The notes under the pieces are model-generated. The model ran no database searches, had not been told where the DNA came from, and saw only the letters and a list, made by a program, of their open reading frames with translations. Both the position numbers and the translations under genes were made by a program. Positions 5,440-10,352 of a stretch of 10,352 nt of DNA are shown piece after piece. Source of the stretch: Candidatus Woesearchaeota archaeon (GTDB lineage Archaea > Nanobdellota > Nanobdellia > Woesearchaeales > GW2011-AR4); NCBI GenBank assembly GCA_016185815.1, contig JACPMT010000022.1:1-10352 (forward strand), written 5' to 3'. Each line of letters begins with the position of its first letter. Within the stretch, counting starts at the first letter, position 1.

Positions 5440-6657
5440 CTATACTGGGGTATTATTTACATTAATATTTGGGACAGCATATAAAAAGAATAAGCCAATG
5501 ATAAAAAATACAATTAGCGACAGCAAGGCAATTGGGTAGCCATGAGCGACAACCAAATAGCCAAAGATAATCGGGCCTAAAACGCCTGAGAATTTGTCGG
5601 TTAACTCAAAAAACCCAAAGAATTCGCCAACTTTGTCTTTTGGGGCAAGCTCAACTAATTTTGGCCTTGATGCAGTGGCTGTCATGCCAAGCGCAACGCC
5701 GCCAAAACTCCCAATTGCTATAAAATGGGTTAAGTTATTTATTTTCAACAAAAGAATAATCACAATTACCCATAAAAATCCTGCCGCTATCAAAACCTTT
5801 TTAGAGCCAATTTTATCGACTATTTTGCCCGAAAAAAATGAGCCTATAGCGGCTGCCGCAGCAAACACTGCGTAAACAAAGAAAAATTTTTGCACGCTTA
5901 ACCCGATTACCTCCCTTCCAAAAAGAAACAAAAATATTATGACGGCATTTATGGCATCGTTGTAAAAAATCAAGGAAAGCAAAAACGGCATCAGCCCTTT
6001 CTGCGCCTTTAATTTGGCAAACGTATTTTTCACATCCTTTAAAGAGCTTATGACATGCTCTTTTATCAAGTGCGGCTTCGCATACCTCTTCTCCTTGATA
6101 AGGAAGAATATTGCCAGCGAAAATACAAAAAACAGGATTGCAGTGGTTAAAATCATTGCTTTAGTGCCTGCAAGAGTCTCCCATCCGATTACCCTTAAAA
6201 TAGGGTAAGCAACAATTAGGCTTACCATTGTTCCAATATAGCCCATGGCAACTCCTATGCCTGATACTGTCCCGATATTGCTTTTTGTACTGATTCTTGG
6301 AAGAATGGCATGGTACATTGTAAGGGCTGCGTGATAGCAAAAGTTAGCTATAAGCCCAAATAGCAGAGCAGCATACAATCCAGAAAATACAACTAAAAAA
6401 GTAAAAATGCACGAGATTATTGTAAAAAATATTACAAATGGCATTCGCCTTTTCAATTTGTCCGATATTGCTCCGAGGATTGGAACGACTAATGCAACAA
6501 GCAGCATAGAAATTCCAAAAACAAGCCCTATTTCAAGCTCATTGCCCCCTAGAAAATTTTTGATGTAAAAGGGAAAAAAGAAAGTAACAAACAATGCAGA
6601 AAAAATGGTATTGGCTAAGTCATAACTTCCCCATGCAATGACTTCTCTGAGCTGCAT
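5440..6657 (-). CDS. MFS transporter, UMF1 / Atg22-like family
   Basis: A 405-residue membrane protein from ATG 6657; a TTG at 6672 adds five residues, and neither start has a clear Shine-Dalgarno. Hydrophobic segments along its length fit 12 transmembrane helices, with a basic central loop (about residues 188-220) between the halves. The start AWGSYDLANTIFSALFVTFF is typical of the UMF1 (Atg22-like) branch of the major facilitator superfamily, as are the loop SDKLKRR (65-71) after helix 2, MGYIGTM near 138-144, the second loop GKIVDKIGSKK (277-287) and the late motif EFFGFFELTDKFSGVLGP (345-362). It should move a small solute across the cytoplasmic membrane; the branch has effluxers of amino acids in fungi, but no substrate can be named here. 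It starts 23 bases after the stop of the basic protein gene, so the two are probably one transcript. It ends in TAG. Confidence 0.88.
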   Translation of the reverse strand: MQLREVIAWGSYDLANTIFSALFVTFFFPFYIKNFLGGNELEIGLVFGISMLLVALVVPILGAISDKLKRRMPFVIFFTIISCIFTFLVVFSGLYAALLFGLIANFCYHAALTMYHAILPRISTKSNIGTVSGIGVAMGYIGTMVSLIVAYPILRVIGWETLAGTKAMILTTAILFFVFSLAIFFLIKEKRYAKPHLIKEHVISSLKDVKNTFAKLKAQKGLMPFLLSLIFYNDAINAVIIFLFLFGREVIGLSVQKFFFVYAVFAAAAAIGSFFSGKIVDKIGSKKVLIAAGFLWVIVIILLLKINNLTHFIAIGSFGGVALGMTATASRPKLVELAPKDKVGEFFGFFELTDKFSGVLGPIIFGYLVVAHGYPIALLSLIVFFIIGLFFLYAVPNINVNNTPV

Positions 6658-6680
6658 AGTGTTATTTTGCAATTGAAATC

Positions 6681-6908
6681 TTATCTTTTGCTTTTTGCTT
6701 TTCTTTCGCTGACGAATCTTTGAGGCGGCCTTCTGTAGTGGCGCCAGAAATTGTCAATTTCCTGCTGGTCCCTTCTTCTTTGCTGCACTTGCTCCTCTGT
6801 CAAATCAGGCATTGTTACAGTCAGTGAAGAGGGCTTTTCCTTCCTGAATTTTGCATAGCGCTCCTTTTTTGCGCTTATTTTCTTTGGCTTGTTTTTTTTC
6901 TTTCCCAT
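6681..6908 (-). CDS. Small, highly basic protein of unknown function
   Basis: From ATG 6908 the product has 75 residues. Residues 2-25 are strongly basic and lysine-rich (GKKKNKPKKISAKKERYAKF), residues 28-38 are neutral to acidic (SLTVTMPDLTEEQ), and the rest is polar, with an RRRDQQEIDNFWRHYRRPPQ stretch and a basic tail. The frame is open back to TTG 6926, but a TATA-like TTTAAATATAAG at about 6941-6930 lies some 28 bases before the ATG, which fits a leaderless mRNA from 6908. There is no signal peptide, zinc site or membrane helix. The basic N-terminus suggests nucleic acid or ribosome contact. The MFS gene follows within 25 bases and may be co-transcribed, though no functional link is evident. 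I do not recognise the family. Confidence 0.65.
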   Translation of the reverse strand: MGKKKNKPKKISAKKERYAKFRKEKPSSLTVTMPDLTEEQVQQRRRDQQEIDNFWRHYRRPPQRFVSERKAKSKR

Positions 6909-6929
6909 AGCGGATTGGGTAGTCAAAAC

Positions 6930-6942
6930 TTATATTTAAATA
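6930..6942 (-). promoter_or_regulatory. TATA box for the basic-protein / MFS unit
   Basis: Minus-strand ATTTAAATATAAG lies 22-34 bases before ATG 6908 and fixes the likely leaderless start. It borders the 13-bp repeat at 6942-6954. Confidence 0.55.
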
Positions 6943-6954
6943 ATGCGGAGGACA
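6942..6954. repeat. 13-bp direct repeat of the tRNA-Leu 3' end, left copy
   Basis: AATGCGGAGGACA here is identical, in the same orientation, to 7740-7752, which spans the discriminator base and the 3' acceptor strand of the tRNA-Leu gene. The two copies are 798 bp apart and enclose only vapBC. This is the arrangement left by insertion at a tRNA 3' end (attL/attR), but no integrase is present. Confidence 0.45.
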
Positions 6955-6957
6955 TTG

Positions 6958-7001
6958 AAAATTCAGAGAATTTTAGGGTATTCGGAATTAAAAATTCCGA
7001 A
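6958..7001. promoter_or_regulatory. Tandem palindromic operators upstream of vapBC
   Basis: Two perfect palindromes of the same design, each with a 3-base centre and centres 25 bp apart. The first has arms AAAATTC (6958-6964) and GAATTTT (6968-6974) around AGA. The second has arms TTCGGAATT (6981-6989) and AATTCCGAA (6993-7001) around AAA. They lie just upstream of the vapB TATA element, where a VapB or VapBC complex would be expected to bind for autoregulation. Confidence 0.55.
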
Positions 7002-7002
7002 A

Positions 7003-7040
7003 CATTTAAATAAGTAAATATACTTAACTTACTTAGGTGA
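7003..7040 (+). promoter_or_regulatory. vapBC promoter and ribosome binding site
   Basis: CATTTAAATAAG (7003-7014) is the TATA candidate and AGGTGA (7035-7040) a Shine-Dalgarno six bases before the ATG at 7047. Between them TAAGTAA (7011-7017) and TTACTTA (7029-7035) form a further 7-bp inverted repeat across the likely start of transcription. Confidence 0.55.
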
Positions 7041-7046
7041 TTCAAA

Positions 7047-7274
7047 ATGACAAACATGACACTAGCAGTTCCAGAAGACCTGCATGTAATTATGAAGAAA
7101 TACAACACCATTAAATGGAGCGAGATAGCAAGACAAGCGTTGTGGGACCAAGCAAGAAAACTAGAGCTAATGGACAAACTGCTTGCGAAGAGCAAGTTAA
7201 CAGAGGAAGATGCTGAAAGAATAGGCCACAAGATAAAGCATGGGATAGCAAAAAGGCATGGATTGTTTACATGA
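7047..7274 (+). CDS. VapB-like antitoxin
   Basis: A 75-residue protein. The N-terminus MTNMTLAVPEDLHVIMKKY with KWSEIARQAL after it fits the strand-helix-helix pattern of a ribbon-helix-helix DNA-binding fold; the C-terminal half is a charged helix (LELMDKLLAKSKLTEEDAER) that would lie over the toxin. Its stop overlaps the start of the PIN-domain gene (ATGA), the normal VapB-VapC order. As in related systems, it should neutralise the toxin and repress its own promoter; the two palindromes at 6958-7001 are likely binding sites. An ATG at 7056 is in frame, but the Shine-Dalgarno AGGTGA fits 7047. The TGA stop shows that UGA is read as stop in this genome. The family assignment rests on context plus the RHH-like start. 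Confidence 0.82.
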   Translation: MTNMTLAVPEDLHVIMKKYNTIKWSEIARQALWDQARKLELMDKLLAKSKLTEEDAERIGHKIKHGIAKRHGLFT

Positions 7275-7693
7275 AAATAGCCGTAGATACAAATAGAGTT
7301 ATTGCAGCTTTAGTGAAAAGCAGCACCACAAGAAAAATTTTATTTGACAGGAATTTTGAATTTGTGACCCCAGATTGCACAATAACAGAAATTCAAGAGC
7401 ATAAAGAAGAGCTAAAAGCCAAGACAAACCTTAATGATGATGAGTTTGACATTCTTTTGACACTAGTATTTGAAAATATCGCGATTATTCCAAAGTCAAG
7501 CTATGAAATTTATCTGGATGAATGCAAAAAAGACATAAGCGATGCAGATGATGTTCCAGTTCTTGCAGTTGCCATTGCCACAAAAGCCAAAGCTATTTGG
7601 GCGCATGACCCGCACTTCAAGCAGCAGAAAAAAGTGAAAGTGTTTACGAACATAGATATGTTGAAGATAAGTGATAAGAAAAATATTGATTAA
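7271..7693 (+). CDS. VapC-like PIN-domain toxin ribonuclease
   Basis: A 140-residue protein starting in the ATGA overlap with the antitoxin. PIN-domain acidic residues are in place: Asp6 in IAVDTN at the end of strand 1, Glu40 in TITEI, Asp93/Asp94 in SDADDVPVLA, and Asp113 in WAHDPHF. Together they would bind Mg and cleave RNA; many VapC toxins cut tRNA or the sarcin-ricin loop of rRNA, but the target here cannot be read. The ending KVFTNIDMLK is common in PIN toxins. Length is normal, and there is no sign of decay. Expression should be controlled with vapB from the promoter at 7003. The gene ends 48 bases from the 3' end of the convergent tRNA-Leu gene, of interest because the pair lies between two copies of that tRNA's end. 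Confidence 0.85.
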   Translation: MKIAVDTNRVIAALVKSSTTRKILFDRNFEFVTPDCTITEIQEHKEELKAKTNLNDDEFDILLTLVFENIAIIPKSSYEIYLDECKKDISDADDVPVLAVAIATKAKAIWAHDPHFKQQKKVKVFTNIDMLKISDKKNID

Positions 7694-7739
7694 ATCTTCT
7701 ATCAATAAATCACTTATTTTCTGTACTATTCAAATAACA

Positions 7740-7752
7740 AATGCGGAGGACA
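7740..7752. repeat. 13-bp direct repeat, right copy (within tRNA-Leu 3' end)
   Basis: AATGCGGAGGACA overlaps the 3' acceptor strand, discriminator and last T-stem bases of tRNA-Leu (minus strand). Its twin is at 6942-6954. Confidence 0.45.
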
Positions 7753-7760
7753 GGATTCGA

Positions 7761-7792
7761 TTGCAGACCCTCAAGCTTTTCGCTTGAGAATT
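7761..7792 (-). other. tRNA-Leu intron 3, T loop, 32 nt
   Basis: The clearest of the three. Central helix GCAG (exon, T stem) / CTGC (intron) of 4 bp; 3-base bulges GTA and AAT; an inner helix of 10 bp (ATTCTCAAGC / GCTTGAGGGT, two G-U pairs) closed by a GAAAA loop. Cutting each bulge after its second base (GT|A and AA|T) joins T54 to T55 and restores the TTCGAAT loop exactly. Confidence 0.8.
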
Positions 7793-7819
7793 ACCTGCGT
7801 AGGCACTAAGCCAATAGGT

Positions 7820-7859
7820 GTCTTCAAGTCATTGCGTTAGCTCATAACACCATGAAATG
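7820..7859 (-). other. tRNA-Leu intron 2, anticodon loop 37/38, 40 nt
   Basis: Lies at the canonical position after G37. The 3' bulge is ACA, cut AC|A before stem CCTAT; the central helix is CTT/AAG with a fourth A-G mismatch; the 5' bulge is GG|C. The intron folds on itself with TCAT/ATGA and GTGTT/AACGC. This is a relaxed bulge-helix-bulge, so its ends could shift, but they give a normal 7-base loop CTTAGGA. Confidence 0.72.
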
Positions 7860-7882
7860 CCTAAGCCTATCCCGTTTGGCCA

Positions 7883-7902
7883 TTGCGGCTAGTTTCTCTA
7901 GA
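7883..7902 (-). other. tRNA-Leu intron 1, D loop, 20 nt
   Basis: Twenty bases between G15 and the following TGGCC of the D loop. The inner hairpin is CTAG-AGAAA-CTAG, the central helix is CGG/CCG (3 bp plus one C-C mismatch), and the bulges are AG|T and AA|T. Because T occurs on both sides the cut may be shifted by one base without changing the mature tRNA. Confidence 0.7.
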
Positions 7903-7917
7903 CTCCGGCACCTCCGC

Positions 7918-8174
7918 ATAAGTACAATGATAAAGAACCCAATTTAAAAATATTACTAAAAATGTTGGAATTAATTGCTTAATTTTCAATCCGTGCCTTG
8001 GGCACAACATTTAGTGCTCGGCGTCGCTTTCCACTCATTGCGCTCCGCCTCGCCTATCCATCGCATTAAACCATTGAAAGCGGTTTACTTCAATCACCTT
8101 GCTGTAAGAAGTCGCTCTCGTAATTTTTAAATTTTATTTAATGTGAATTTAAATGAGTAATGAAGAATTCAACT
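7918..8174. other. Gene-free spacer with small hairpins
   Basis: After the tRNA promoter (about 7940-7957) there is AT-rich DNA, then a GC-richer block (about 7986-8115) with hairpins GTGCC-TTG-GGCAC (7993-8005) and TAAACC (8067-8072) / GGTTTA (8082-8087), then AT-rich DNA up to the L37e stop. Only a 24-residue minus-strand frame is present in the GC-richer block and I do not call it a gene. A TCAATCCGT at 7985-7993 also occurs at 1833-1841 beside another hairpin spacer. Confidence 0.5.
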
Positions 8175-8345
8175 TTATTTTATCTTCTTCTGCCAAGTAT
8201 ACTTTCTCATTCTTTTGCTTTTGCCAAATCCACATGAGCTGCATCTTTTCTTGCTGCCTATGTTGAACGTCCTCTTGCCGCAGCGCCTGCAGTAAATCAT
8301 GTTCTTCTTGCCGGACTTCCTGCCCATTGAAGGTGTGCCTTTCAT
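8175..8345 (-). CDS. rpl37e: Ribosomal protein L37e (eL37)
   Basis: A 56-residue protein (MKGTPSMGRKSGKKN...). Cys19-x2-Cys22 in YCRRCGKR and Cys35-x2-Cys38 in RCSSCGFG form the zinc ribbon, and the basic tail (KSKRMRKYTWQKK) is typical of the family, including the conserved YxW motif near the end. It is a component of the large ribosomal subunit. Its ATG is 18 bases after the stop of the Sm-like gene on the same strand; the lsm-rpl37e pair is an old archaeal operon. Expression probably starts from the lsm promoter. Start and length match the family. Confidence 0.95.
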   Translation of the reverse strand: MKGTPSMGRKSGKKNMIYCRRCGKRTFNIGSKKRCSSCGFGKSKRMRKYTWQKKIK

Positions 8346-8363
8346 TTAAACCACTCTAGAAAT

Positions 8364-8588
8364 CTAATCGGCTGATATGATAGTTATCGTGTCCCCTCTT
8401 ATGAAAACAGTCCCAAGCTTCCTTGTCACTTCGCCATTGGCCCTTTCCTCAACATCCTCAAGAACAACATTGATGTGTATGTCAAAAGACTTGAGCTTGC
8501 CGATGTACTGCTTGTTGTTCTTCAGCTCAACAAGTATCCTTTTGTCTCTTGCCTTGTTTAAGGCATCCAATGGTCTTGCTTGCTCCAT
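8364..8588 (-). CDS. Sm-like archaeal protein (Lsm/SmAP)
   Basis: A 74-residue protein. Sm1 motif at about residues 16-47 (KRILVELKNNKQYIGKLKSF, with DIHINVVLEDV following; the Asp-x-x-x-Asn pattern is the RNA-binding loop) and Sm2 at 58-71 (LGTVFIRGDTITII, containing the conserved IRG-like loop). SmAPs form hexa- or heptameric rings that bind U-rich RNA and are thought to act as RNA chaperones, possibly in tRNA or sRNA processing, which is suggestive given the intron-rich tRNA nearby. The gene is followed by rpl37e on the same strand and is divergent from rps8e. TATA candidate TTCTTAAAAGC at about 8626-8616 lies some 30 bases before the ATG. Length is normal. Confidence 0.94.
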   Translation of the reverse strand: MEQARPLDALNKARDKRILVELKNNKQYIGKLKSFDIHINVVLEDVEERANGEVTRKLGTVFIRGDTITIISAD

Positions 8589-8686
8589 AAAATAAAAACA
8601 CCCTTAAATTAAAATGCTTTTAAGAATAAGATGGTTGTTTATAAATGTTTGCTCAACGAATCGTGCAAGCAAAAAACCATAGAAAC

Positions 8687-8697
8687 TTATATAAATC
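8687..8697 (+). promoter_or_regulatory. TATA box of rps8e
   Basis: TTATATAAATC lies about 25 bases before the ATG at 8717, giving a leaderless mRNA. It excludes the open frame back to 8645 as coding, because that frame would start upstream of the promoter. Confidence 0.65.
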
Positions 8698-8716
8698 GTT
8701 AAAAATTACCATTTTT

Positions 8717-9097
8717 ATGGCATTATCTCAATCACGACCAAAAAGAAAGGAAACAGGGGGAAGGTACATTGCCTACAGGAAGAAAAGGCAGTACGAGCTT
8801 GGAAGAGAGCCAAGTTTTACAAAGCTTAGCAAGAAGAGAGTTCAAATAATAAGGACAATGGGTGCTAACAGAAAATTAAGAATGCTAAGCGCCGACACCG
8901 CAAACCTGTTTGACCCGAAATCAAAGTCTTTCAAGCAGGTCAAGATAAAGACAATAACAGACAATCCTGCAAACAGGCACTTTATTAGAAGAAACATAAT
9001 GACAAAAGGCGCTGTTGTTGAGACAGAGCTCGGCAAGGCTCGCATCACCTCAAGGCCAGGACAAGATGGGATTGTTAATGCGGTGTTGATTTCTTAA
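8717..9097 (+). CDS. rps8e: Ribosomal protein S8e (eS8)
   Basis: A 126-residue protein from ATG 8717. The opening MALSQSRPKRKETGGRYIAY is the S8e signature, followed by a basic linker (KKRQYELGREPSFTKLSKKR) and a beta-rich core (NRKLRMLSADTANLFD, IKTITDNPANRHFIRRNIMT, AVVETELGKARITSRPGQDG). It is a small-subunit ribosomal protein. Archaeal members have about 125-130 residues, in agreement. The frame is open 24 codons further back, but those codons include the TATA box and look non-coding. It is divergent from lsm/rpl37e, a common archaeal arrangement. Confidence 0.96.
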   Translation: MALSQSRPKRKETGGRYIAYRKKRQYELGREPSFTKLSKKRVQIIRTMGANRKLRMLSADTANLFDPKSKSFKQVKIKTITDNPANRHFIRRNIMTKGAVVETELGKARITSRPGQDGIVNAVLIS

Positions 9098-9131
9098 GTG
9101 TTGTTACTAATTAATAGTTAAAAATAGAAAG

Positions 9132-9142
9132 GTTTATAAAGA
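9132..9142 (+). promoter_or_regulatory. TATA box of the gene pair at 9163
   Basis: GTTTATAAAGA at about 9133-9143 lies some 25 bases ahead of ATG 9163, again the leaderless spacing. Confidence 0.6.
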
Positions 9143-9162
9143 ATGAATATGCGTCAAATAAT

Positions 9163-9993
9163 ATGTTAAACTTAGTTTTTTTAGATGAGGCATATAATAA
9201 ATCAACACCATATGTAGCTAGTCCTGTAAAGGAGTTTAGGACACTAGAAAGTGAACTAGGCAGAGATTCTGAATTAAAAAAAGTAGTACAAGACGATTTG
9301 CAAAGGCATGGGTTCCCAAAAAGTTTAACTATTGATGATGTCTTAGAACAACAGCTTATACGAAGCTATTTGTATAGAAAAGGAAAGGGTATGTGTGTAA
9401 GATATCCTGAAAGCCCTGAAGCATTAAGTTCGGGTATAGACTTTGTGTTTCCTTACAATTTGGATCCAAACTTGTCATGGGCTACTTTAATTGCCTTAAA
9501 CGACTACCATAAAAAGGGACGGCAACCTGAATTCTCCTTCAGAAGCAGGGAACAGGAAATGGTAAATTCTGCATTAGGATATTTATCAGCAACCAGACCA
9601 ATTTGGGGCGATCCAAGGAATGAAGGGCTTATTGAAGCGCATAGGGCAGCCAGAGGATTTCTTCAAGATTATGAGTATGTAAAGAACTACATGAATGACA
9701 GTCCATTCAGGAATCCAAATAGTTTTGCATTAATGCTTGCATTTGCAGCAACTTATAGAAGTATAAATGAAATGTTCCAGAAGCACAGTGATCTTAAAAT
9801 TTTGTTCCCTTACTTAACTGAGTTTTCGAATAAGCAATCTCCAGAATCTGTTTCAAATACAATTCTTGGATATTATAAAGGCATTCCAGTTAAAAGATAT
9901 ATCAAACCTAGCGCGCTGAAAGGTAAAAAATTAAATAAAAAATTTTGGGATTTTTTAAAGGCAAGATTGACTGAAGCGCCGGTTGAAAGGTAA
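9163..9993 (+). CDS. Unrecognised 276-residue protein
   Basis: I do not recognise this protein. It is soluble in character with no signal peptide, membrane helix or cysteine motif (one Cys, at 78). It appears mostly helical: residues 25-75 are charged helices (SELKKVVQDDLQRHGF, then DDVLEQQLIRSYLYRKGKG), 105-145 include WATLIALNDYHKKG and SREQEMVNSALGYLSATR, 155-215 include EAHRAARGFLQDYEYVKNYM and a more hydrophobic ALMLAFAATYRSINEM, and the C-terminus is basic (KPSALKGKKLNKKFWDFLKA). It has its own TATA box and shares a transcript with the next gene, which begins one base after its stop. Codon use is AT-rich. It follows the conserved rps8e gene directly; such positions often carry lineage-specific genes. 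Confidence 0.7.
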   Translation: MLNLVFLDEAYNKSTPYVASPVKEFRTLESELGRDSELKKVVQDDLQRHGFPKSLTIDDVLEQQLIRSYLYRKGKGMCVRYPESPEALSSGIDFVFPYNLDPNLSWATLIALNDYHKKGRQPEFSFRSREQEMVNSALGYLSATRPIWGDPRNEGLIEAHRAARGFLQDYEYVKNYMNDSPFRNPNSFALMLAFAATYRSINEMFQKHSDLKILFPYLTEFSNKQSPESVSNTILGYYKGIPVKRYIKPSALKGKKLNKKFWDFLKARLTEAPVER

Positions 9994-9994
9994 A

Positions 9995-10352
9995 ATGCAA
10001 CGTGAAACCCTCGAACTCAAGGCTCGCAGATACGCACCAATAATCCATATGGAAAATGGTGATAAGGTAATCCTTCCTGCCGAGTCATTTGCAATGGGGG
10101 ACATTCTTATAACTCCTCCTCACGAATTATATTTACAATTGAAGGCATGGCAGGAGTTTAGGAGAGCACCTCCTGCAGACATAAGGCACATGCTGTTTGA
10201 ATTAAAAGATTCCTATCGTGTTCAAATACCAGAAAGGACTGCAAGCGGAAGATACAAAACTAAAAATGCTAACTTACTTGAGCTATCTCCAGCAGAATTA
10301 AGATTTGCATTATTAAGAAAACAAAAAAAAAAAAAAAGCAGTTATAATTTAT
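9995..10352 (+). CDS. Unrecognised protein, partial, runs off the right edge
   Basis: The frame is open from ATG 9995 for 119 codons to the window edge. It starts one base after the TAA of the preceding gene, with AAGG (9987-9990) as a short ribosome binding site, so the two are translationally coupled. Residues 1-50 read MQRETLELKARRYAPIIHME, then DKVILPAESFAMGDILITPP, of beta-like character; residues 50-110 are helical and basic (ELYLQLKAWQEFRRAPP, DIRHMLFELKDSYR, LSPAELRFALLRKQ). Near the edge is a run of 14 A (10323-10336) coding KKKK, where polymerase or ribosome slippage could occur and a frame error in the assembly is possible. No family is recognised. The neighbour gives the only functional hint: the two probably act together. 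Confidence 0.6.
   Translation, partial: MQRETLELKARRYAPIIHMENGDKVILPAESFAMGDILITPPHELYLQLKAWQEFRRAPPADIRHMLFELKDSYRVQIPERTASGRYKTKNANLLELSPAELRFALLRKQKKKKSSYNL

Larger units (their letters stand above)
7742..7917 (-). tRNA. tRNA-Leu(UAG) with three introns
   Basis: Acceptor GCGGAGG (7917-7911) pairs with CCTCCGC (7749-7743), discriminator A at 7742, no encoded CCA. The contiguous gene does not fold, but removal of three segments gives an 84-nt type II tRNA: D arm with CCG/CGG stem and AGTGGCCAAA loop; anticodon stem ATAGG/CCTAT with loop CTTAGGA, anticodon UAG at 7863-7861; variable arm TGGCTTAGTGCCTAC with GGC/GCC stem; T arm GCAGG-TTCGAAT-CCTGT. The long variable arm and anticodon show leucine, reading CUA (and possibly other CUN). 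The introns are described separately. A TATA-like stretch TATTTTTAAA on the minus strand at about 7954-7945 lies 30-37 bases upstream. A mature T loop of TTCGAAT and a perfect acceptor stem leave little doubt about identity. Confidence 0.88.

Noticed and set aside
7986..8066. 24-residue minus-strand ORF (MRWIGEAERNEW...) in the spacer
   Set aside because: Very short, no ribosome binding site, lies in a hairpin-rich spacer with unusual composition; probably not translated.
8645..8716. 24-codon extension of S8e from ATG 8645
   Set aside because: It precedes the TATA box, is not like S8e, and the family's usual start is MALSQSRPKRKE at 8717.
1..10352. CRISPR array or insertion sequence
   Set aside because: No regularly spaced repeats of 25-40 bases, no transposase or integrase frame on either strand.

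Overview
The window looks archaeal, most likely from a DPANN-type genome with small, densely packed genes (the Woesearchaeota/Pacearchaeota area is my inference, not proven). Evidence: an Lsm (Sm-like) gene followed by ribosomal protein L37e, an S8e gene, a DUF5679 zinc-ribbon protein, a COG3357-type HTH/zinc-ribbon protein, a tRNA whose exons are separated by bulge-helix-bulge-like introns and whose CCA end is not encoded, and TATA boxes about 25-30 bases ahead of many start codons, which implies mostly leaderless mRNAs. UGA, UAG and UAA are all used as stops. The DNA is AT-rich.

Layout. 1-874 (-): 5' part of an M29-like aminopeptidase, running off the left edge, divergent from a membrane-anchored alpha/beta hydrolase (953-1801, +). 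1802-1951 is a hairpin-rich spacer. Then come an HTH/zinc-ribbon regulator (1952-2224, +), a PD-(D/E)XK/DUF91-like plus DUF5655 protein (2281-3144, +, more AT-rich than its neighbours), a HAD hydrolase (3199-3864, +) and a 49-residue DUF5679 protein (3985-4134, +). 4215-4478 has its own TATA box, no plausible ORF and many long-range pairings: a candidate unidentified structured RNA. On the minus strand between 4493 and 6908 lie a gene broken by one in-frame TGA, two unannotated tiny genes that overlap each other (one a two-helix membrane protein), a UMF1/Atg22-type MFS transporter and a short, very basic protein.

6958-7693 carries a VapBC-like toxin-antitoxin pair behind tandem palindromes. 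It abuts the 3' end of a tRNA-Leu(UAG) gene (7742-7917, -). That tRNA reads as an 84-nt type II tRNA only if three introns are removed: 20 nt in the D loop, 40 nt in the anticodon loop and 32 nt in the T loop. A 13-bp copy of the tRNA's 3' end lies on the far side of vapBC, so the pair could be a tiny tRNA-targeted insertion. After a spacer come rpl37e and lsm (-), divergent from rps8e (+), and finally two unrecognised genes in tandem (9163-9993, and 9995 to the right edge), the second containing a run of 14 A.

The best candidates for something new are the three-intron tRNA-Leu, the structured RNA at 4215-4478, and the tRNA-end repeat around vapBC.
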